Below are positions 1-15,400 of a stretch of DNA of 64,000 bases, piece by piece. The stretch's first letter is position 1, and the number at the start of each line of letters is the position of its first letter. The notes beneath the pieces were generated by a model, which was not told where the DNA came from, did no database searches, and saw only the letters and a list, made by a program, of their open reading frames with translations. The DNA is taken from the NCBI GenBank assembly GCA_032622095.1, contig CP136064.1:44784989-44848988 (forward strand). The letters run 5' to 3'. This DNA is from Siphonodentalium dalli (taxonomy: Eukaryota; Mollusca; Scaphopoda; Gadilida; Siphonodentaliidae). A program made the translations under genes and the position numbers.

Positions 1-123
1 ATGGTCAAAACGGATTTTAGCGGATTTTGGATATGTTATAGAGGATATATTCCTCTTCAAAATGGTATACAAACCAACTTAGTCCAAATGTTTTCTAGGT
101 CAAACCATTTATCGACCAGACTA
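1..123 (+). repeat. Right end of a fold-back element, truncated by the window edge
   Basis: This stretch matches 17788-17910 in direct orientation and 13586-13715 in inverse orientation. It ends in TTTATCGACCAGACTA, the same terminus as the 4.3-kb element at 13586-17910. The rest of the element lies upstream of the window. It sits in the intron before the first visible transporter exon. Confidence 0.75.
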
Positions 124-251
124 AAAGGTTAATGTAATATTCGTGTTTTACTCGTCTAGTTAGCGAAACAATTCCCTGAGGAAATTTCGTCTTTGTTCTC
201 AAATATAGGACGGGACATCTTTACCATACAAAACTATAATTTCTTTATCAG

Positions 252-442
252 GAATGGAAGGCTTTGGGTTGTGTAGAGGAGACTGTACAGGCAGCTAAAC
301 TATGCACGGGTAACCTTACCGTGGACATACCCAGCACAACTTATAACCTAACTAGTGCAGTTTGTCGGTGTACAGGAAATATTACGCTGGACGCCGCGAA
401 CTGCACAGCCGTACCAAGGACAGCGGCTGATTTCTTCTTCTA
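252..442 (+). CDS. SLC6 exon a: extracellular loop 2
   Basis: The exon follows the acceptor ttctttatcag, is in phase 0 at its start and ends after TA (phase 2) at GTGAGT. It encodes 63 residues plus a split Tyr. Four N-glycosylation sequons (NLT at residues 21 and 32, NIT at 43, NCT at 50) and five cysteines fit the long, glycosylated loop between TM3 and TM4. The reading frame ends in AADFFF and joins the next exon as Y-EEVI. The 5' splice site sequence is repeated at 658-674, beyond an inserted palindromic element. Confidence 0.92.
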
Positions 443-3400
443 GTGAGTATAAACCTTTCATGACGGCAGCATTAAACACCCTGTGCCAGTGCATTCTCTT
501 ATATATGCGAGTCGCCCATAGGGAACCTCGCATATATACGAGAATGCACTGGCTTACAATATCAAGGTAAATATTGTTATGCCAATGCCTTCTTTTATAT
601 ATGTGAGGCGCCATATGTGCGACTCGCATATATAAGAGAATGCATTGGCACAGGGTTTTCTTCTAGTGAGTATACTGTCAGTTGAAAGCACCATATATAA
701 TGACATGAACAAGAAATCCATAGTCAGAAATGGCAACGCCCTCATAATCATATTATTAGGTATATATATAAGTTATAGTATAAAATATATTGGTTTCATG
801 AATGCACGACCTCAGAAATCCGCTAAAACAACTAATCCTTCAAATTATTTAAAAAACTACGGCTTATTACTGCAGGTTTCTCATTCACCACACCAGATAG
901 CCTCTAAATGCTGACCAAAAATCTACTAATCGGATTAAATACACGCCCGATACTTCGCAATACGATCTTTATTCTAAATTCCAACTGAGACATACGTCCT
1001 TAGCAAAGTTAGCTGTTATAGTATGCATTGCCAGTGTGTTCCCGCAATAAAATCCCCAAGAGTGGCCCAGCCATTGTTCATACCTAAACATCGAAAGCAT
1101 TTAACGCGGTCATAAAAGTTACATACTGCAACAATGAGACATCCGCGAAGATACATCCGCGAAAACCCGAAATGTGTTGTCCTGCGAGATATCCCCATCG
1201 CTATAGCTCCATTGACACGTCCATATCAGTCTTGCTACAATTTCCTAAAATAACTCGCATCGTGTGAAACCCGACATATGTTGTCCTGCGAGATATACCC
1301 ATCGCCACATTGGCACGGCCGGATCAGCGTAGCAGTAAACACCCAGCGTATAGATAAAGGAGTCACTCTCACCAAAAAAAAGTGCTGAAGGGTACACAGG
1401 ATTTTCAAAATGTACTGAAGGGTACACAGGGTTTGAAATGTCGTTCTGAGGGACATTCAGTTTTCGAATCTGCGATGATTTCTGTTGGAGAATAATTGTT
1501 TACGTTCCGATGAATATTAAAATGTACTGAAAACAAACTGGTAATGGGCGCCAGACTTTCATAAACACAATTTAAGTAATGGTGTTTGTGCCGATCACAA
1601 ACCCTGTGTACCCATCAGCACATTTTCAAACCCTGTGTACCCTTCAGCACTTTTTTTGGTGAGAGTGACCACTTCAGCAATAGTATATGGTGTAATAAAG
1701 CTACCCCATCTAATTTGACACCATACAATTATTTTTACACCAGGAAATAACGAGATAGAATTTATATGCCGCCCATTCGTGGGTGGGTTGAATTGTCACG
1801 TTTTAACCCTTTCTATACTAAATGGATTTTCCAACCATTTATAAAAGTATATATTGAAATGGTATATTAATCATTTGGCACATAGGTTCACATAAAAGCA
1901 GACGACAGACAGTCGGAAAGCTGATGCGAGTTCAGAAGGATTCATTTTCATTGGTGGGAAATGTTCAGATAATAAGTTCACTGAACGGTCGTTTAATTAA
2001 TTCATTATCTGAACATTCAAGTCTTGAAATAGTGTGTCTGTCATTTGCAGAATGAGGTCCCCAGAGGGTGAATTTGGTTATGCTAGCCCGCTATGCGGGG
2101 TAGCATCACTAAATTCACCCTCTGGGGACCTCATTCTGCAAATGACAGGCACACTATTTCAAGGCTTGTGCACATTGCATAAATGGACCCGTCAATGAGT
2201 ATATATTGTGTTTAGAAAAGATGCAATTATATTCCATTCGTTTCGATCAAGTCCGGTTGGCACTTACAACCGTAATGATCAAATCAGTCTTAAAACTCAC
2301 TCCATTATATATATTTTCAATTCAATTAAATTTATTTCTCTGATTGTCATATTCAGATATTACAGAGTGTTATAGCTATTACAAAATTAATTAATATAGT
2401 GTATAATTTGCTATATATGTTGTGCGACATTGGACATGTGTCATCAGTGATTTTAAGCTGATATTGTGCTCCGTGTACCTTAGAACTTAGCTATAGGAAT
2501 AAATAATCATGAATTATATATCAGTGTCGGGGTCTTTCTTTATAAAGTTTGTGTACATGTGTAAACAACGTGTATATTCCAAGATATCATCGCGCAAATA
2601 GGTTCATAATCGACCTATACAATTCACATAGGTTCATATTGGATTATTTGATTCTGAAATAAGCCGAAAGTGGACGTATATTATTCCGTTGTATAACTCC
2701 ACAGTGAAATCACAGTTTAAAGAGCGTATATCTGTTATGTCGATAGTTGGTTTGTTGTTTTTTTTCCTCCGTCGTCGCCGCCATTGTTAGTATCATTGTT
2801 GTTGATGTTGTTGGAGTTTTTGTCAATATGTGTTCATGTTTTGTCCATTCGAATTGCCATATGAAATATCTATGACAACTTTTGCAAGTAGCTTTCGATA
2901 AATTAATGTACTAACCTTTTCAGTGAGGAAGTTATTCAAAGATCAGATAACTTCAGTGATATGGGTGCTCCTATCTGGAAGCTGGCCTTGTGTCTACTAG
3001 CGTCGTGGATAGTCGTCGTTCTCTGTCTCATAAAGGGAGTCAAGTCGTCTGGAAAGGTAAACCATGCTGATGTGTTGGTGGGTCGCTATAGAATATAGTA
3101 GCAATTGGTAGCAGAACATCGTGTGTGTGGGATATCAAATAGGGTGTTAATTTTTCTTAAAGATACGGGCGGCGTTGCCGGTGGGTATGCTGATAAAATA
3201 TTCACATCCGTCAAATACCGCCATAAACAGAAATAATAGTAAAATATAGACATACTTTGTTCTTATGCCAATAATAAATATGGCATAAACAGTATGTTAT
3301 TGTCAATTATTTTTCCTTTGTTATGTAAACAAAAGGAAAAAACGTTACGTTACCTGGCTTTTGTTTAGATCCGGATATATGGTAAACATAAAGAGAGTTA

Positions 3401-6400
3401 TTTGTTACTGTTTTCCTGATATGGAAATAATGAAGAGCGTTTATATCATTTTAGTGTGATTAACCAATAGAATTGCGCTGTTATGTTTACGTGCACCATC
3501 GTACGTCTTGACGACAATATACTATTTACACGCTGATTATGTTTGGAATATGAACAACACTATATATATTTTAATATTCCTTCTGTTGATGGGGTTTTGA
3601 ACAAATATGAATATTTCTGCAACGAACGCCGCCCGTGCCTTTAACCCTTTACCCAACAGAAGGGCCCTGTGCCAATGCATTCTCTTATATATGCGAGTCG
3701 ACCATAGGTCGCCTCGCATATATAAGAGAATGCATTGGCTTAACTCATTAAAAATTATAAAATTGTTAAAGAATGTAAGAAAAAATGGTAAAAAGTGTTT
3801 AAAAAAGATATTTTTTAGGCCAATGCATTCTCTTATATATGCGAGGCGACCTATGGTCGACTCGCATATATAAGAGAATGCATTGGCACAGGGCATAACT
3901 GTAACCATCACAATGTGGTCAAGGAGCCGGTTCCAATGATATCCATATTTGTATGGTTCTATTGAGACAGACCGAAGATATTTTAGACTGTTGAAGCTTT
4001 ATTTGGCCGGTTTTGGCCGGTTTGTTGGGTAAAGGGTTAATACACCAGACCTGCATTGTGGGTGGAGTAGCATGTACGTAGCAACGGGGATAATTATCGT
4101 TTTTGTTCTCGATCATATAGTCAATACATTACCATTGTTATGCGCTTGCAATGTGTCTCGCGTAATAGCCTGATAAATATGGGATTGATATCTAAGCCTC
4201 AGGGCAGTTTTCATGACGTAGAACCAATCGCACCTCTTCGTGATATCTATCGGAAGCTCAAATACATCATGTATATGCATATCACTGCTCTCAACCGACG
4301 CATTTGCAATCACACCCATTATATCGTCGGCATGTGTGCTGAACACATTATACTTCCATTGCATCAAAATAAAGAAGACTCTCGAAAGTTTAAGTTTCAC
4401 TATACTTGTTTGTAACGCCCGTTATCATTATTAGATGTGTATCATACGGTGTATGTTGGTCCATTGAAACAGCATTAACTTCACTTCATTTCCATGAGTC
4501 CCCTGTACTTGTCACAATGCAGATCATATGCTTGGTAGCTTTAATCGTCTTGGTATAAGAGTCATAACAGCCGAATTACTTTTTGGCGACCACGACGTCT
4601 CCTATATGAATTCATGTTAAACTATTCAAGATATTACAGTCATACATGAATGCTGATCAAGAGAATGCCTTTAAAGGCCCACTTAATTTATCGAACCACC
4701 AGATCACATTATATAAAATATATGCCATAGCATATGCCATTTGAAAGAGGAAGCTCCACAGCATTGTATTATCAACTTATCCGGTGTAATAAACTGTGAA
4801 CATGGTGTTTTTGTTGAGGCACCGGCGTGTTTTCTGTGCTTGAGTTTCATCTGGACATATTCTGCAAAGTCTATTATTTTCAATGGAAGGGGAATAACTC
4901 TATATCTTAGTTTGAATTATGTTACATTCTGGGAGCGAGACGGGGGAAATGTTTCTATGATTTCAGCTATTTTCTATTACTCCATGGGCACCTTCTGAGA
5001 CACAGAAGTTCCAAATGATGATGACGAATTATAGTATTTTAATCATATTTAATGTCATAGATTATATTAAAACCGTATATGAAGGCACTATAAAAAAAAT
5101 AATCGGTGACTCGAAAATTAAATGGGCATTTAAACAGTGTACATGTATAATAAGACCACAGCTGGAGCTTTTCCAAATCAGACGTAAAGTAGTAGTGAGT
5201 CGTATCGCCAGTAGAACCCGGATGATGGTTTGTCTCCCAATTTATTTGTTTGTGATGTCAATGCCATCTTTTTTATTGTTATCATTTTGTAATATCATTT
5301 TGGGAGTGGAGCAACTGTGAGTTGTTTAACTTGTGCACCGATCCCTAAAGCTGAGTTTACAAATACGTTTTAACAACTATACATGGTTGGTTGGGAGATA
5401 GGAGTCCATCTGAATGCTTATAATCCAGGCTAAGCGTTCGCACAGATGGCAAAATTACCTGACACATTTTGATAGAGGCTATAGTGTACTCTTTTGGAAT
5501 TTTGGAATTACAGAATATATGTGACCCGCCATATCAAATTCAGTCGTAAGTCGGGATTTTTTTTACCCTGTGCCAATGCATTCTCTTATATATGCAAGTC
5601 GACCATAGGTCGCCTCGCATATATAAGCGAATGCATTGGCCAAACAATTTTTTACAATTTTAATAATTTTTTCTCTTGTATTCTTTAACAATTTTATAAT
5701 TTCACCCATACAGAGCCTCAGACAAACATGAGCAGACGACACTCTTCTATATGCTTCTATATATGTGTGGGGCTCCCTGCAGGGTAATGGATGTTTTTTT
5801 ATTTTATGTCCTAAAAATTGTAAGAAGCATTTATTTAAAAAAAATGATGACAAATTGTTAGGCCAATGCATTCTCTTATATATAAGAGAATGCATTGGCA
5901 CAGGGTAAAAAAAAAACGACTTACAACTGGATTTGATATGGCGGGTCACATATGTCCTCGATTGCTTTATCGCATATCAGAGAGTGTACATGCCACGAGT
6001 TGCATAAAAACTAAAATTATTGCATATATCCCACTGTCATATAGTAAACGGTAGGTGAATGTAGTTCATGTACAGTTAAGTTAGCCCCTTATATACCAAA
6101 TAAATTCTCCAACCCAGCTATAAAAATATACATTGTAATGGTCTATTATTCATTTGGAGAGGTGTTCGTGTAAAACAAGCAGACGACAGACAGAAAAATA
6201 GATAATACAAGAGAAAAATTATTTCGGTGGGAAATGTTCAGATAATAAGTCCAATTATTGTAGTTTGTTGAACTTATAATCTGTATATCCCCCCCCCCCC
6301 AAGGGAACTACTCGTGAATTAGTATTTATATAGTAAGGGTTAATACGTAGCTTGGCATTTATATGTATATGATAACTATAGCCCTGTACGATGAATCGCC

Positions 6401-9400
6401 TATCAAATTGTCTGGCATATTTGCCAGCGTGTGAACGTAGCCTAAGTGGCGGTCTGTGCCCCGTGGAGTCACCCTCACCCTATGTGGATTTCATCTTATT
6501 CATTTGTGTTTCAGGTTGTTTATTTCACGGCTACATTCCCGTATGTTATACTCTTGATTTTACTTGTGAGAGGAGCCACGTTAGATGGTGCTATGATGGG
6601 CGTAGAATACTTCATAATTCCAAAATGGGAAAAACTATTGGATCTGAAAGTAAGCACTGCCGCAATATATTGATAACACCATAACCTTATCTGTCGTACG
6701 CAACGTCAACTTCAGCTTCTATGTGTGTGTATACACAAGAGACAATAGACACCTTTCATGTAATGAACTACTACTGAACAGAATTACGAATGTAGTATTA
6801 CGGATACGTCACAAGAATGTGTGTTCTTTCTCCCATTTATCGTCTTGCCATATCCGTATAGTAGAGCGGACATGTATTACAAGCTTGTCTGTGGTCCCGA
6901 TGGACTAAACTTTCTGAAATCGGTTCCGTCCGCTCCACTAGTAGTTACGATTATGGTTTCGGGTTTTCAACAATACTCACATATACATCAAATGGTAATA
7001 TGTTCGAGATCGATTTTCTTGTCCTCAATGTGGGAGTTGAGTCTGAGATTGTTTCCTTACAGTGTGACAGCCATGTAGCCTTCATTTCTATATCTTAGTT
7101 GCAAACAAATCATTCCTCGTCGTGAAACACGAGAATCGTGAGAAACTCAAAGCTGACTAAAGGTTTTCACACAAACGGACTCATGGTCTTCAATTCCACG
7201 AAAAGGTTTTTGTACCGTCCGACAAATTAACCCTTTACCCAACAGAAGGGCCCTGTGCCAATGCATTCTCTTATATATGCGAGTCGACCATAGGTCGCCT
7301 CGCATATATAAGAGAATGCATTGGCTTAACACATTAAAAATTATAAAATTGTTAAAGAATGTAAGAAAAATGGTAAAAAGTGTTAAAAAAAGATTTTTTT
7401 TAGGCCAATGCATTCTCTTATATATGCGAGGCGACCTATGGTCGACTCGCATATATAAGAGAATGCATTGGCACAGGGCATAACTGTAACTATCACAATG
7501 TGGTCAAGGAGCCGGTTCCAATGATATCCATATTTGTATGGTTCTATTGAGATAGACCGAAGATATTTTAGGCTGTTGAAGCTTTATTTGGCCGGTTTTG
7601 GCCGTTTTGTTGGGTAAAGGGTTAACGACCACTATTTAAATTAGCTATATTCGTAATTCTTATCATACAGTAGTTGTTCAACAGAGAGATTCCGCGTGTA
7701 TGTTATCTCGTGTGACCTGTAGGCATCAAACCGCCATTTTAGAAAAATGTCCAATCATAAACATGATAAACATGGTTTATTTTGTTTGGAAGATAGCTCC
7801 GGGTTAGTTATAATAGAATATACTATGGTGATTGATCCTTCGAATTTATAACCCGTTATAAATCAGGGTTAGTTATAATAGAATATACGATGGTGATTGA
7901 TCCTTCGAATTTATAACCCGTTATAACTCAGCCGATTGCCGCAAGCTCTTTTGACTTCCACTGCTACAGAAATATGCCTTTTGAAACGACATTTCTTAAT
8001 ATACTGCCAAAGTCTTGTTAAAATCTGATGTAACGAGATGTTCCCTAATTCCATGCATTTGACTGAGTTGTTTCGCAATAATTGTCGCTGGCACATGCTG
8101 CCATTTACCTTACATGCTACACGTCCGAAGTTACAAGCGGAATCTCTCTATTGTCCGAAAGTTACAAAAGTTTATATTGGAATGGTCTATTATTCATTCG
8201 GGTGGATGTTCGGGTAATATAACAGCAGACGAGAAACGTGCGAAAAGACAAAAAAGTGTAGAAGGACTTCTATTCATTCTTGGGAAATGTTCAGTTATAA
8301 GTTCAACAAACGTCCTGTTGAAATTATGATCTGAATATTTGCTAATGGGAACTACTCGCCGATGTGTATTTAGTATTGAAACAAAGCAGTCTGGCCCACG
8401 ATAAATCATCTATTCTATGACCGTATACACATATATCGAATGATAACACACTTTGAACGTCAATCTAAGCTTGAATGATGTTTTATATGCGTTTTAATTC
8501 ATCGATTTCATCATAGTAACATTTTACATATTAAGGCTAAGATGTAACATGTGACAGTATATTCTATACGTGGTTTATTATTGATTTGCGTGGATGTACA
8601 TTTAATAGAAGACGACCGAGAAATAAAAGTACAACAGGAGTCCTATTTATTGAGGGAATGTTTAGATATTAGTTCAACACACGTTTGTTGCACTTAGTAT
8701 CTGAACATTGCATATGGGATAACTACTCGTCAATGATGCATTAGTAAAGAACGGGTTTAATCTTCATCCCATAGTTTCAGGCATATGCCCCAAACTGTAC
8801 AGCGTTTCAATAGTTTACTATCATATGTGACCCGCCATATCAAATCCAGTCGTAAGTCGGGATTTTTTTTACCCTGTGCCAATGCATTCTCTTATATATG
8901 CGAGTCGACCATAGGTCGCCTCGCATATATAAGAGAATGCATTGGCCTAACAATTTTTATCATTTTTTTAAATAAATGTTTCTTACAATTTTTAGGACAT
9001 AAAATAAAAAACATCCATTACCCTGCAAGGAGCTGCACACATATATAGAAGCATATAGAAGAGTGTCGTTTGCTCATGTTTGTCTGGGGCTCTGTATGGG
9101 TGAAATTATAAAATTGTTAAAGAATACAAGAAAAATTTATTAAAATTGTTAAAAATTGTTAGGCCAATGCATTCTCTTATATATGCGAGGCGACATATGG
9201 TCGACTCGCATATATAAGAGAATGCATTGGCACAGGGTAAAACAAATCCCGACTTACGACTGGATTTGATATGGCGGGTCACATATGTTCTAAACCGCAT
9301 GGCCAGCCATGAAACCATTAAATTCGAAGCAAATTATTCAGACAGCAATCTCAACCTATTAATCTAGGGCGTCTGCTCAAAATTCCATACTTGTCTCGTT

Positions 9401-12400
9401 ATTTATATACTCTCAGCATGTGTTTCCATTGTTTACAATAAATCATTAAGCTTTTATGTGATATAAACTATACACCGAACCCATTAAAATGGATTGTCTC
9501 TTCCCGAACCTTTCTGTGGAGATTCAGTATAAAACTATAAAATAAAACTTTAGTCGGGGAGCCAATAAGGTCCACGTGCACACCCCACCCCCCCCCCCCC
9601 CCCGATGATTACAAATAACCTTATTTTTATTGTTCCCTATGGTATCCAGATAAAGAATCCGGATTTCACCGAAAAATAAAGGTGGCCCTACTAGGTGCTA
9701 GAGCCATTTGAATCCAAGATGGCCGCCATTTCCTCTAATTTCGACCAGCTGTATTTAATCGTTGTAATAGATCGGTTGTTAGCAAAAGACACAGACAAAA
9801 TGTATGCCATTTTGTTGGTATGATGTCCTTTTTCAAAATGACGGCAAATAATTTTGAAAAAAATTAAAAATGGCCGCCGAAAAATGACGTCATATGCACG
9901 AAAATAGGAAATTTAATTAATATTTCACCATATCTTCCATTTTTCTTCACATTAATTATTATTAAGTGGCAAGGTTTTTGAGACAGTCATCAAGCGTGAT
10001 ATTATAGCGTCATTTTAAGACATTTGCCATTGACGAGAGTTCAGTAATAGATACAGAGAGAGGATTTCAAAAAGAGGGGTGAAATTATCGATTTTTTTTG
10101 CAAAACGATTTTGCTGTATTTAATCGTTGTAATAGATCGGTTGTTAGCAAAAGACACAGACAAGATGTATGCCATTTTGTTGGTATGATGTCCTTCAAAA
10201 TGACGCAAATAATGTCGAAAAAAATTCAAAATGGCCGCCGAAAAATGACGTCATATGCACGAAAATAGGAAATTTAATTAATATCTCACCATATCTTCCA
10301 TTCTTCTTCCCATTAATCATAGTAAATGGCAATGTTTTTGAGACAGGCATCAAGCGTGATATTATAGCGTCATTTTAAGACATTTGCCATTGACGAGGGT
10401 TCAGTAATAGATACAGAAAGAGGATTTGAAAAAGTGGGGTGAAATTTTCGATTTTATTTGCAAGACGGTCTTGATAGTCATTTTATCGACAAACCACACA
10501 GGCTGTTAATAGAACGTCAACAACTATGTGCTTTATTTTATTGGACGGATGTTTTACTTCAATGGGAATGAAATTGGTGTAGAAAATTTGCAAAATGGCC
10601 GCCGAAAATATGAAAAATGGTAAATATTGCCCCAGGGTGTCTTTCAATGGCTTACAAGTTGTGGTTGATATATAAAATTGGCTAATCTGTATTATATACA
10701 TTGCATACTAACATGTCTGATGCACCATGGATCATTGTTTCTATTGTCACCACTGACATCACCAGAAATATTGGATTTTTCTCTCACAAACTTGACATAA
10801 ATATCGGCAAAAATTAACTTTTCAGGGTTGGACAATTTTTTAAAGTAAAATGCAACTATCATTGGTATCAAAAGTATTTATTGTTTTGGTCTATCTTAAA
10901 TGTGTCACACTACGGTGTTTATAGACCAAATTGCTCAAGATGGCTTCCAAAATGGCAACCAAATTTGTAAAAAGTTAATTTTTTACATATATCCCGAACA
11001 TTATTATCTGCGTTATTCGACAAGGTAGCAAACTGTGACTCACTTGGTTATTATACGTGTTAGTTAATTAACCGACAACTACGTTCTATTCTGTTTGTCC
11101 CAGTTCCGTATGGGGCATGACAAATTCATTTTAAAGTTGCAGTATGGAATTTTGCGGAGAACCTCTTTTGTGATTCTGGCCATATCATTGAAAGGAAATG
11201 GGCAAAACTTTGAGACGGAACTGAGATGAACCATAATATGTGGCTATTCTGGTCCATTATGATAAAAAGTTATCAACTGGATAAAAGATGGATGCCAATA
11301 TGGCAGCCAGGGAGTTACTGTATGATCATAGGTGATGTGAATAGGTATACAGGGAGTTACTGTATGGTCACGAATGATGTGAATAGGTATACAATCAGTG
11401 ACTATATGGTTATGAGTAGGTATACAATGAGTGACTATATGGTTATGAGTGGGGTGTCCATGGTGAGATGCATAGGAATATAAGGAGTGGCTGTATGGGC
11501 ATGTGTGAGGTGAATCGGTATACATGTAGTGACTACGGTATATTGTGTGTGGCCGATGTGATCGTATGTGCATATAACGAGAGTAGCTACATGGTTGTGT
11601 GTTGTTTATGTATATATGGAGTGACTGTAAGGTCGTGGTGGTCGTGATGTATATGTGTACCGTGTGTGGCTGTATTGTGACATGTGGTGTATATGTATAT
11701 TTGTGCTGTCTGTATGATCATGGATAGAGTGCGTAGATAAATAGGGAGTGATATTATGGTTATGGGTAATGTGTATAGGTGCACATGGTATGCCTGTAGT
11801 CAAGATTGAAGTTATATGCATACCTGGAATAAGCTGTATGGTCATTGACGAGCGTGTGGCTATATAGGGAGTGCCCTTTTGGTAACGGGTGGGTCGTATA
11901 TTTATATATGTTGTGGATGTATTGTCATCGGTGGTGTATATGGTGTAGATGAATGATCATGGATGGCGTGTATGAGTATACAGTGAGTTGATGAATTGTC
12001 ATGTGTGAGGTGTATATGCAAGTATGATACTTATGAGTGGTCGTGTGTGCGGGTATTGGTATATTTGGAAGGGCTCACCATTGGTGGGTGAGGTGTATAT
12101 GTATATCTGGATTGACTCTATGGTCATGGGTATGGCGAATAGATATACATGTAGTGGCTGTATGGTCCATGGTGAGGTGAATAGGTATACAATGAGTGAC
12201 TGTATGATCGTGAATGTGGTGAATATCTATACATAGAGTGACTATATGGTCAGGTGTAGGAGTATACCTGGTGTTCATGCATGGTGATTCGTGGCTGTAT
12301 CGTCATTTGTGGCATGTACCGGTATAGCCAAATAAGGCTGTATGGTCAGGTGTACGTGTATAGAGTGGGTGACTATATTGTCATTTGTGTGGTGTTTATG

Positions 12401-15400
12401 TACATATGAGGTCATGGGATGCGTTGTACATGTGTAATTTGGGTGGCTATCGCTTTCCACAATAACTCAAGGATATGTTAATCAATAGAGAGGTCGTGTC
12501 AAAGAGTTCTCCACCTTGATAGGGTTTGTGTACATGGGGGAACTTTAAACGTGAAAAGCGATAGCCACCCATTACCACACAGTCATTCCATATACGCATA
12601 AACACCACAGACATAACAATATAGTGACCAACTGTATAAACGTAACCTGACCCATGGCCATGGATGGCCATACAGCCATGCGTCACAATGCAAGCACACC
12701 GGGTATAATCCAAAACATGACCCATAACCATAGAGTCACTCATACCCATTCACCTCACCATTGGCCATACGGTCATCCCATGTATACCTATTCTCCACAC
12801 ACACATGGTCAAATAGACATTCAATATATACATCAACACCACAACAATGACCATAGAGTCACCCCGGGTATACATATCCACCTCACCAATGGTCATATAG
12901 CCACTCGCTTCATACACATACCCTCATCCATGGCACCTGGCATACTCCTTCATCTGACCTATGGCCATATAGTCACCCCGTGTGTACCTATTCAAAACAT
13001 TCATACATGAGCATGGTCAATCAGTGTATATATATTCACCTCACCCTTGGCCATGTCACTCCATGTATCCCTATTTGTCACACCATAGCAGAATAGCCAC
13101 TCAAGATATACTAATACTCCCCAGCCATGTCAGTATATTCAATCCATGTATGCATATGCACATCATCCTTGGCCATATAGCCGCTCGCTATATACACATA
13201 CCCCTCGCCCATGACCATATAGCAACACATGTGTATGCCCGTATAACCTACACATGACCATACCGCAACGATTCACCAAGCAGGAACACCGGGTATACTC
13301 ATACACCTGACACATGACAATTTAGTCACTCCCTGCATAGCTATTCATTACATTTATGATCATACAGTCACTCATTGTATACAATGTATACATGTACTCG
13401 TCTCACCATTGACCATACAATAACTCCCTGTATACCTATTCACCTTACCTATGATCATATAGTAACTCCCTGGCATTCACCCTATATCCAGTTGATATGT
13501 TTTATCATAATGGACCAGAATAGCCACATATTATGGTTCATCTCAGTTCCGTTTCAAAGTTCTGCCCATTTCCTTTCAATAATATTAGTCTGGTCGATAA
13601 AAGGTTTGACCTAGAAAAAATTTGGACTAAGTTGGTTTGTATATCATTTTGAAGAGGAAGCTCTCCTGCATAACATATCCAAAATCCGCTAAAATCCGCT
13701 TTGAGCATGTTTTGTAATTCAAGATGGCGTCCAAGATGGCTGCCATTTTCATACAAGTCAGCTTGATGCAATTATAGTGAGAACATCTTGTCATATATAT
13801 ACACATGTATACATTTTTGTGAAGCTAAGACATAACGCCACCTTTATGTGCCAAAATTGGAACTCCCGGTCCAAGATGGCCGCTAAAATGGCGACCGGAA
13901 GTGGATTTGTTACGTTTTTTTAATAATATCTTTAAGATAAGTGTCCGTGGTTTGGAACTGGTTGAGAATTTTGGCTTTATTTTGTATATAGCATGTTAAC
14001 TGACAATTGGAGCAATGAAATATGCTGTTCGTGAGGTCCACACCCCTTCTGATCACTCAAAAAATCGATTTTACAAAACGCGGTATAACATTTCACAAAA
14101 GATCCCCGAGATTCTAATCATATTTCATCAAGAAGTGGGAAGAACTGTGCAATGTAACTGATCCATTCTATATCTTATTGATATTCGAATTCAAAGGTAC
14201 CAAAATTGTCACTTTGGCTCAAAATGGCTGCCAATATGGCCACCAAAATATGGAAAATGGTAATTTTTATCCCAGCGTGCCACGCAACCGCTTACAAGTT
14301 AGGGTGATGCACACAGTTGACTAGTATGTCTTACATTTCTGATGCACCTTTGGTATTTTGTTACTATTTTAACCACTGAAATTACCAGAATTATTCGAAA
14401 TTTTCTGTCACAATCCTGATATCAAAATCGGCAAAAAATCGCTGTTCAGGTTTGAGCCATATTTTGAAAGTAAAATGGAACTATGTTTGGTATCAAAGAT
14501 GTTTATTGTTTTGATATGTGTTACATGTATCACACTGAGTTGTTTTAGACAAAATTACTCAAGATGGCTTCCAAAATGGCAACCAAGTTTGGTAAACATT
14601 ATTATATACATAAACATATGTGTATATACGTGGTGTATATGTATACATAATCAATTGTGACTCACGTGGTACTTAATCAACTAAATGTTCTATTCTGATT
14701 GTCCCGGTACCCTACGAGTCATGACAAATTCATTTTGATGAATGCAATATGGATTTTGCCTAAAGCTTCCTTGTTTTTGAACGGAAATGGGCAGAACGTT
14801 GAAACCGAACTGAGATGGATCATATTAAGTGGCTATTCTGGTCCATTAGCATCAACATTGATCGGCTTAATACAGTGTGTATGTCTGTTGATTGTCTGGT
14901 CATAGGCGATGTGAGTAGGTGTACATGGAACTATTGTATTCATGAATGGTGTGAATAGTTATACAATGTGTGACTATATGGTCATGGATGGGATGTCCAT
15001 AGTGCGATGTATATGTATATAAGGAGTAGCTGTATGCTGATGTGTGAGGTGAACATGTTTACAGTGAGTGGCTGTCTGGTCATTGAAGTGGTGTATGGTC
15101 ATAACGAGAGCGGCTACACTGTCCTGTGTGTATACATGGAGTGATTTTGTGGTCAGTGGTGGGCTGTACATATGTACATTGGGTGGATGTATTGTCATGG
15201 GCGGGTGTATATGTATACACATGTTGGATTTATGGTAATGGATGGGTGTATGTATAAATATGGTGTGGTTGTGTGGTTATGGGCAATGTGTATATGCATA
15301 CATGGAATGACTGCACGGTCATTGTTGAAGTGTATATGCATACCTGGAGTACACTTTGATGGCCATTGGCGGCTAGTGTATATAGAGAGCAACCTCATGG

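Noticed and set aside
3537-3911. Frames containing the peptide motif YKRMHW, also seen near 480, 5560, 7150, 8790, 33730, 36670, 39430 and 42680
   Set aside because: All derive from the double-hairpin module; they appear on both strands of each copy, as expected of a palindrome.
4741-5320. Frames of 85 and 101 codons with hydrophobic segments
   Set aside because: The first lies in the family D repeat and is disrupted in the second copy at 43852; the second has no supporting feature.
11244-13257. Long frames rich in His, Thr, Pro and Ile on both strands
   Set aside because: They are translations of the 42-bp minisatellite; strand switches at the palindrome centre and the units drift without coding constraint.
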